From the NCBI GenBank assembly GCA_008921705.1, contig VFFE01006842.1, positions 510,845 through 574,844 of the forward strand: a stretch of 64,000 nucleotides of DNA, read 5' to 3'. The translations under genes were made by a program, and so were the position numbers. The notes below the pieces were generated by a model, which worked only from the letters and a program-made list of their open reading frames with translations, was not told the DNA's origin and ran no database searches. Each line of letters starts with the position of its first letter. Within the stretch, counting starts at the first letter, position 1. The stretch is from Burhinus oedicnemus (Eukaryota; Chordata; Aves; Charadriiformes; Burhinidae). Shown in pieces: positions 61,912-64,000 of this stretch.

Positions 61912-62869
61912 CTAAATTGCCTAGCAGCTTGGAGGAATCTGTCAGAAATTTCATTAAAGCTTCAATATTTGCATGTACAGGTAGAACTAATTAAGTTTAG
62001 AAGAATTATTAAGAAAGTGTGTATTCCTTTTGCCCTTCCTGGTGTTGATATAAGAATTAATAGTAATTGATTACAATCGGTGCCCCAATTACATTGAAAA
62101 TTTCTAACTCCAGTAATGCATCTAACTCAAACACTTAAAGAATGCGCTAAGGTTAAAGGATCTTTGGATCCTTTGTGAAAGATCAGAAGTCATAGAAAAA
62201 AATACATCTGTCCCTTATGGCTTTATGTGTTTAAGTTAGCGTGAAATTAACAGGTGCCTAGATCCTGCCAAATGCTTCTATGCATGTGCATATTTTATAG
62301 GAAGGAGGAGAAGAAAGGTGGGGGTCTTTCTGTCTTATATCTGGGGTTCCCCAATAATTGCGAACCTCAGTCCTTAGGGAAGCGTCTGACTTTCTGAACA
62401 ATTCTCTTAATGGTCTCAAAGAACCGAGATGACTTCTGGAGCTGTTCTTAATGTTATAAATGCAGTGCTGACAAGGGGTTCCGTTCCAGGTAAGTGAAAC
62501 ACTTGACTTGACCTTAACCTAAATTCTGTTCATTTCCAGGTCTAGAAAAAGCAGACTCACAAAAACTATGCTCAATTCCTTCCTTTTTCCCACTCTGACA
62601 AACTCCATTGTTGTTTCTTCCTTCTTTACTTTTTAGTCTTAGAGGTGAAACATACTTTATTTGGGAAATTGAGATGGAGCCCAAGACCCCAATAATTGTA
62701 TTGGTTTGGGGATTGAAAAAAGGCAGTTCAGGACTGTATGCAACCTGATGGTCCAGATTTGACAGCCTAGGACACTTGATTACCCTTCCCCAAAATTCAT
62801 AGGCTAAATGTACTACTTTCAGTTGAGTTCCCAGAAGATAAATTTTTCTTTAGTTATGTGGTTCCAACC
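61912..62869. other. Unique non-coding DNA
   Basis: Nothing recognisable. Confidence 0.6.
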
Positions 62870-62925
62870 TGCCAAAGCCATGACACTATCTTGTCTGATC
62901 TGACTTTGGAAGGGTGATGCCACAA
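62870..62925 (+). mobile_element. Possible 5S rRNA-derived SINE head
   Basis: TATCTTGTCTGATCTGAC matches the 5S rRNA string 'gatctcgtctgatctcgg' at most positions and is preceded, 10 bases upstream, by GCCAT as in 5S rRNA (with a deletion of about a dozen bases). AmnSINE1-type elements carry a 5S-derived head. The following A-box region is not conserved and no SINE body is clear, so chance similarity is possible. Confidence 0.3.
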
Positions 62926-63291
62926 ATTTGCTGTGGCAAGTCCTACAAAGCAAAAAATGTTGTTACCAGTTTATCCCAGCAATTTCAGCTGTGTTAATAT
63001 GTTTGGCGTGCTAAATTTAAGTGTACACTTTGAAGCTTATGTTGAATTCACAGTCTCAAAGTAAAAAACACAAAGAAAGACACAAGCAGCTGGACATTTT
63101 CCTAGTATTTTGCAGCAACTTCTGCTCTGTTTTAGACTGAACTCCTTGTTGAACATGACTTCCCTGATTTCTAGGGACACCTTGTATTGGCATTGAGAGA
63201 TACAATTAATCTGCATGTACCTTGCCTAGTTTATGTATTACTTGCCAACTGCAGATGCATAAAGGAAATTATATTCTCAGGTAAATCAATT
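62926..63291. other. Unique non-coding DNA
   Basis: Nothing recognisable. Confidence 0.6.
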
Positions 63292-63315
63292 TGCAACCCA
63301 AGCTGCAACCCAAGT
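63292..63315. repeat. 12-base tandem duplication
   Basis: TGCAACCCAAGC and TGCAACCCAAGT lie back to back with one mismatch. Confidence 0.85.
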
Positions 63316-64000
63316 TAACCATAGATACATATATAAATGAATTCTGAAAAAAGCCCTCACTTTCCTCTTTCAGTGGGGAAGCAGATTCCCTTTTCTTTCA
63401 TAAATTCTAACTGTAGAGACAATCATCCCCTTGTGTGAAAGAATTTCCTTGGAGGAGCAAAAATGATTATAAAATGAGCACAGTTTTCTAGCAAGAAAAC
63501 CCTAAAATCTTATAGTTGTCATGACTGTGTTCATGCTCAGCTACCTTTAAATGTGAAGTTTGAAACACGTACCTCTCACAAACGAGTCAAGAAGATACTG
63601 TACTGGGACAAAAAGGTAAATGAAGTGGTGCTGGTGGTTCATTAGTTAACACTTTCCTCACTAAATCAGTACTTGTGACTCAGCATGAAGTACTGTGTTT
63701 TAGAAGAAAAGTAAAACAGAGGTCTCTGACCATTTTGTTTCATTAAACATCTGGTGGCACTTTTAACCAGAGCAGAGGATGTTAATTTCAATGTTCTTAC
63801 AAAATTCCTAGCTGGGTAATTACATTCTGCTCCACTAAACTCCCCCTAGAGAAAATTTAATTAAAAGGAGTTGATGTCTCTCTGGCACAGAGTAGACAGG
63901 TATCTGTAACACAAAAGCCACCAGCACAATTGACATAAATTGGTGCTCTTCTGTGGCAGGGAAAGCAAGGACAGAAGTATTACTTTCTCCTCACCAGAAA
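63316..64000. other. Unique non-coding DNA
   Basis: Nothing recognisable up to the window end. Confidence 0.6.

Noticed and set aside
1..64000. CRISPR arrays, operons, phage or organellar insertions
   Set aside because: No regularly spaced repeats, no clustered long frames, and no rRNA or mitochondrial gene sequence seen.

Overview
The window looks like vertebrate, and specifically avian, nuclear DNA. It is AT-rich, non-coding and CpG-poor. It carries CR1 LINE pieces of several ages, avian-style ERV LTRs (one with a clean target duplication), and traces of very old MIR/L2-type retroposons. No bacterial, phage or organellar signal is present: no operons, no ribosome-binding-site-led ORFs, no CRISPR array. 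I cannot name the species. The LTR and CR1 types fit a neoavian bird, perhaps a passerine; that is inference.

I find no protein-coding gene or exon that I can defend. The longest open frames are either CR1 ORF2 remnants (38567-39343 and neighbours, minus strand) or chance frames of 60-140 codons. The window is therefore intergenic, or lies inside a large intron.

Layout. 1-7 kb is unique sequence with one CpG-bearing block (4920-5200). 7.1-7.9 kb is a solo LTR flanked by AAGGT. 8.5-21 kb is mostly unique, with small CR1 pieces (8.6, 12.1-12.6, 15.1 kb), a long pyrimidine tract (10.0-10.2 kb), old LINE/SINE tails, and a GC-richer block at 20.0-21.1 kb with a decayed minus-strand frame. 21-36 kb is AT-rich unique DNA with A/C-rich tracts, an internally deleted LTR (29.3-29.5 kb) and small duplications. 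36.1-39.35 kb holds two CR1 copies lying head to tail on the minus strand, both dead. 39.4-52.3 kb is unique DNA with a CR1 3' end (41.7 kb), MIR-like pieces (46.1, 49.8 kb) and one good ZNF143/STAF-like motif (51.24 kb). 52.3-53.2 kb is the most unusual locus: two LTRs of one family face each other across a nearly full-length tRNA-Lys(CUU) sequence. The rest is unique DNA with one old CR1 piece (55.5 kb) and a possible 5S-like SINE head (62.9 kb).

The main observation is at 52320-53199. Both LTRs are followed, in their own sense, by the same short leader (GTC, A or C, then TTTTTGG). From the minus-strand LTR the sequence then runs into a primer-binding-site-like TGGCACCCAG and continues as the complement of an entire tRNA-Lys, with loss only around the T loop. 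This is what one would expect if reverse transcriptase copied its own tRNA primer past the usual stop and the product was joined to a second LTR end. The reading is an inference, and retroposition of a mature tRNA next to an LTR is the main alternative.
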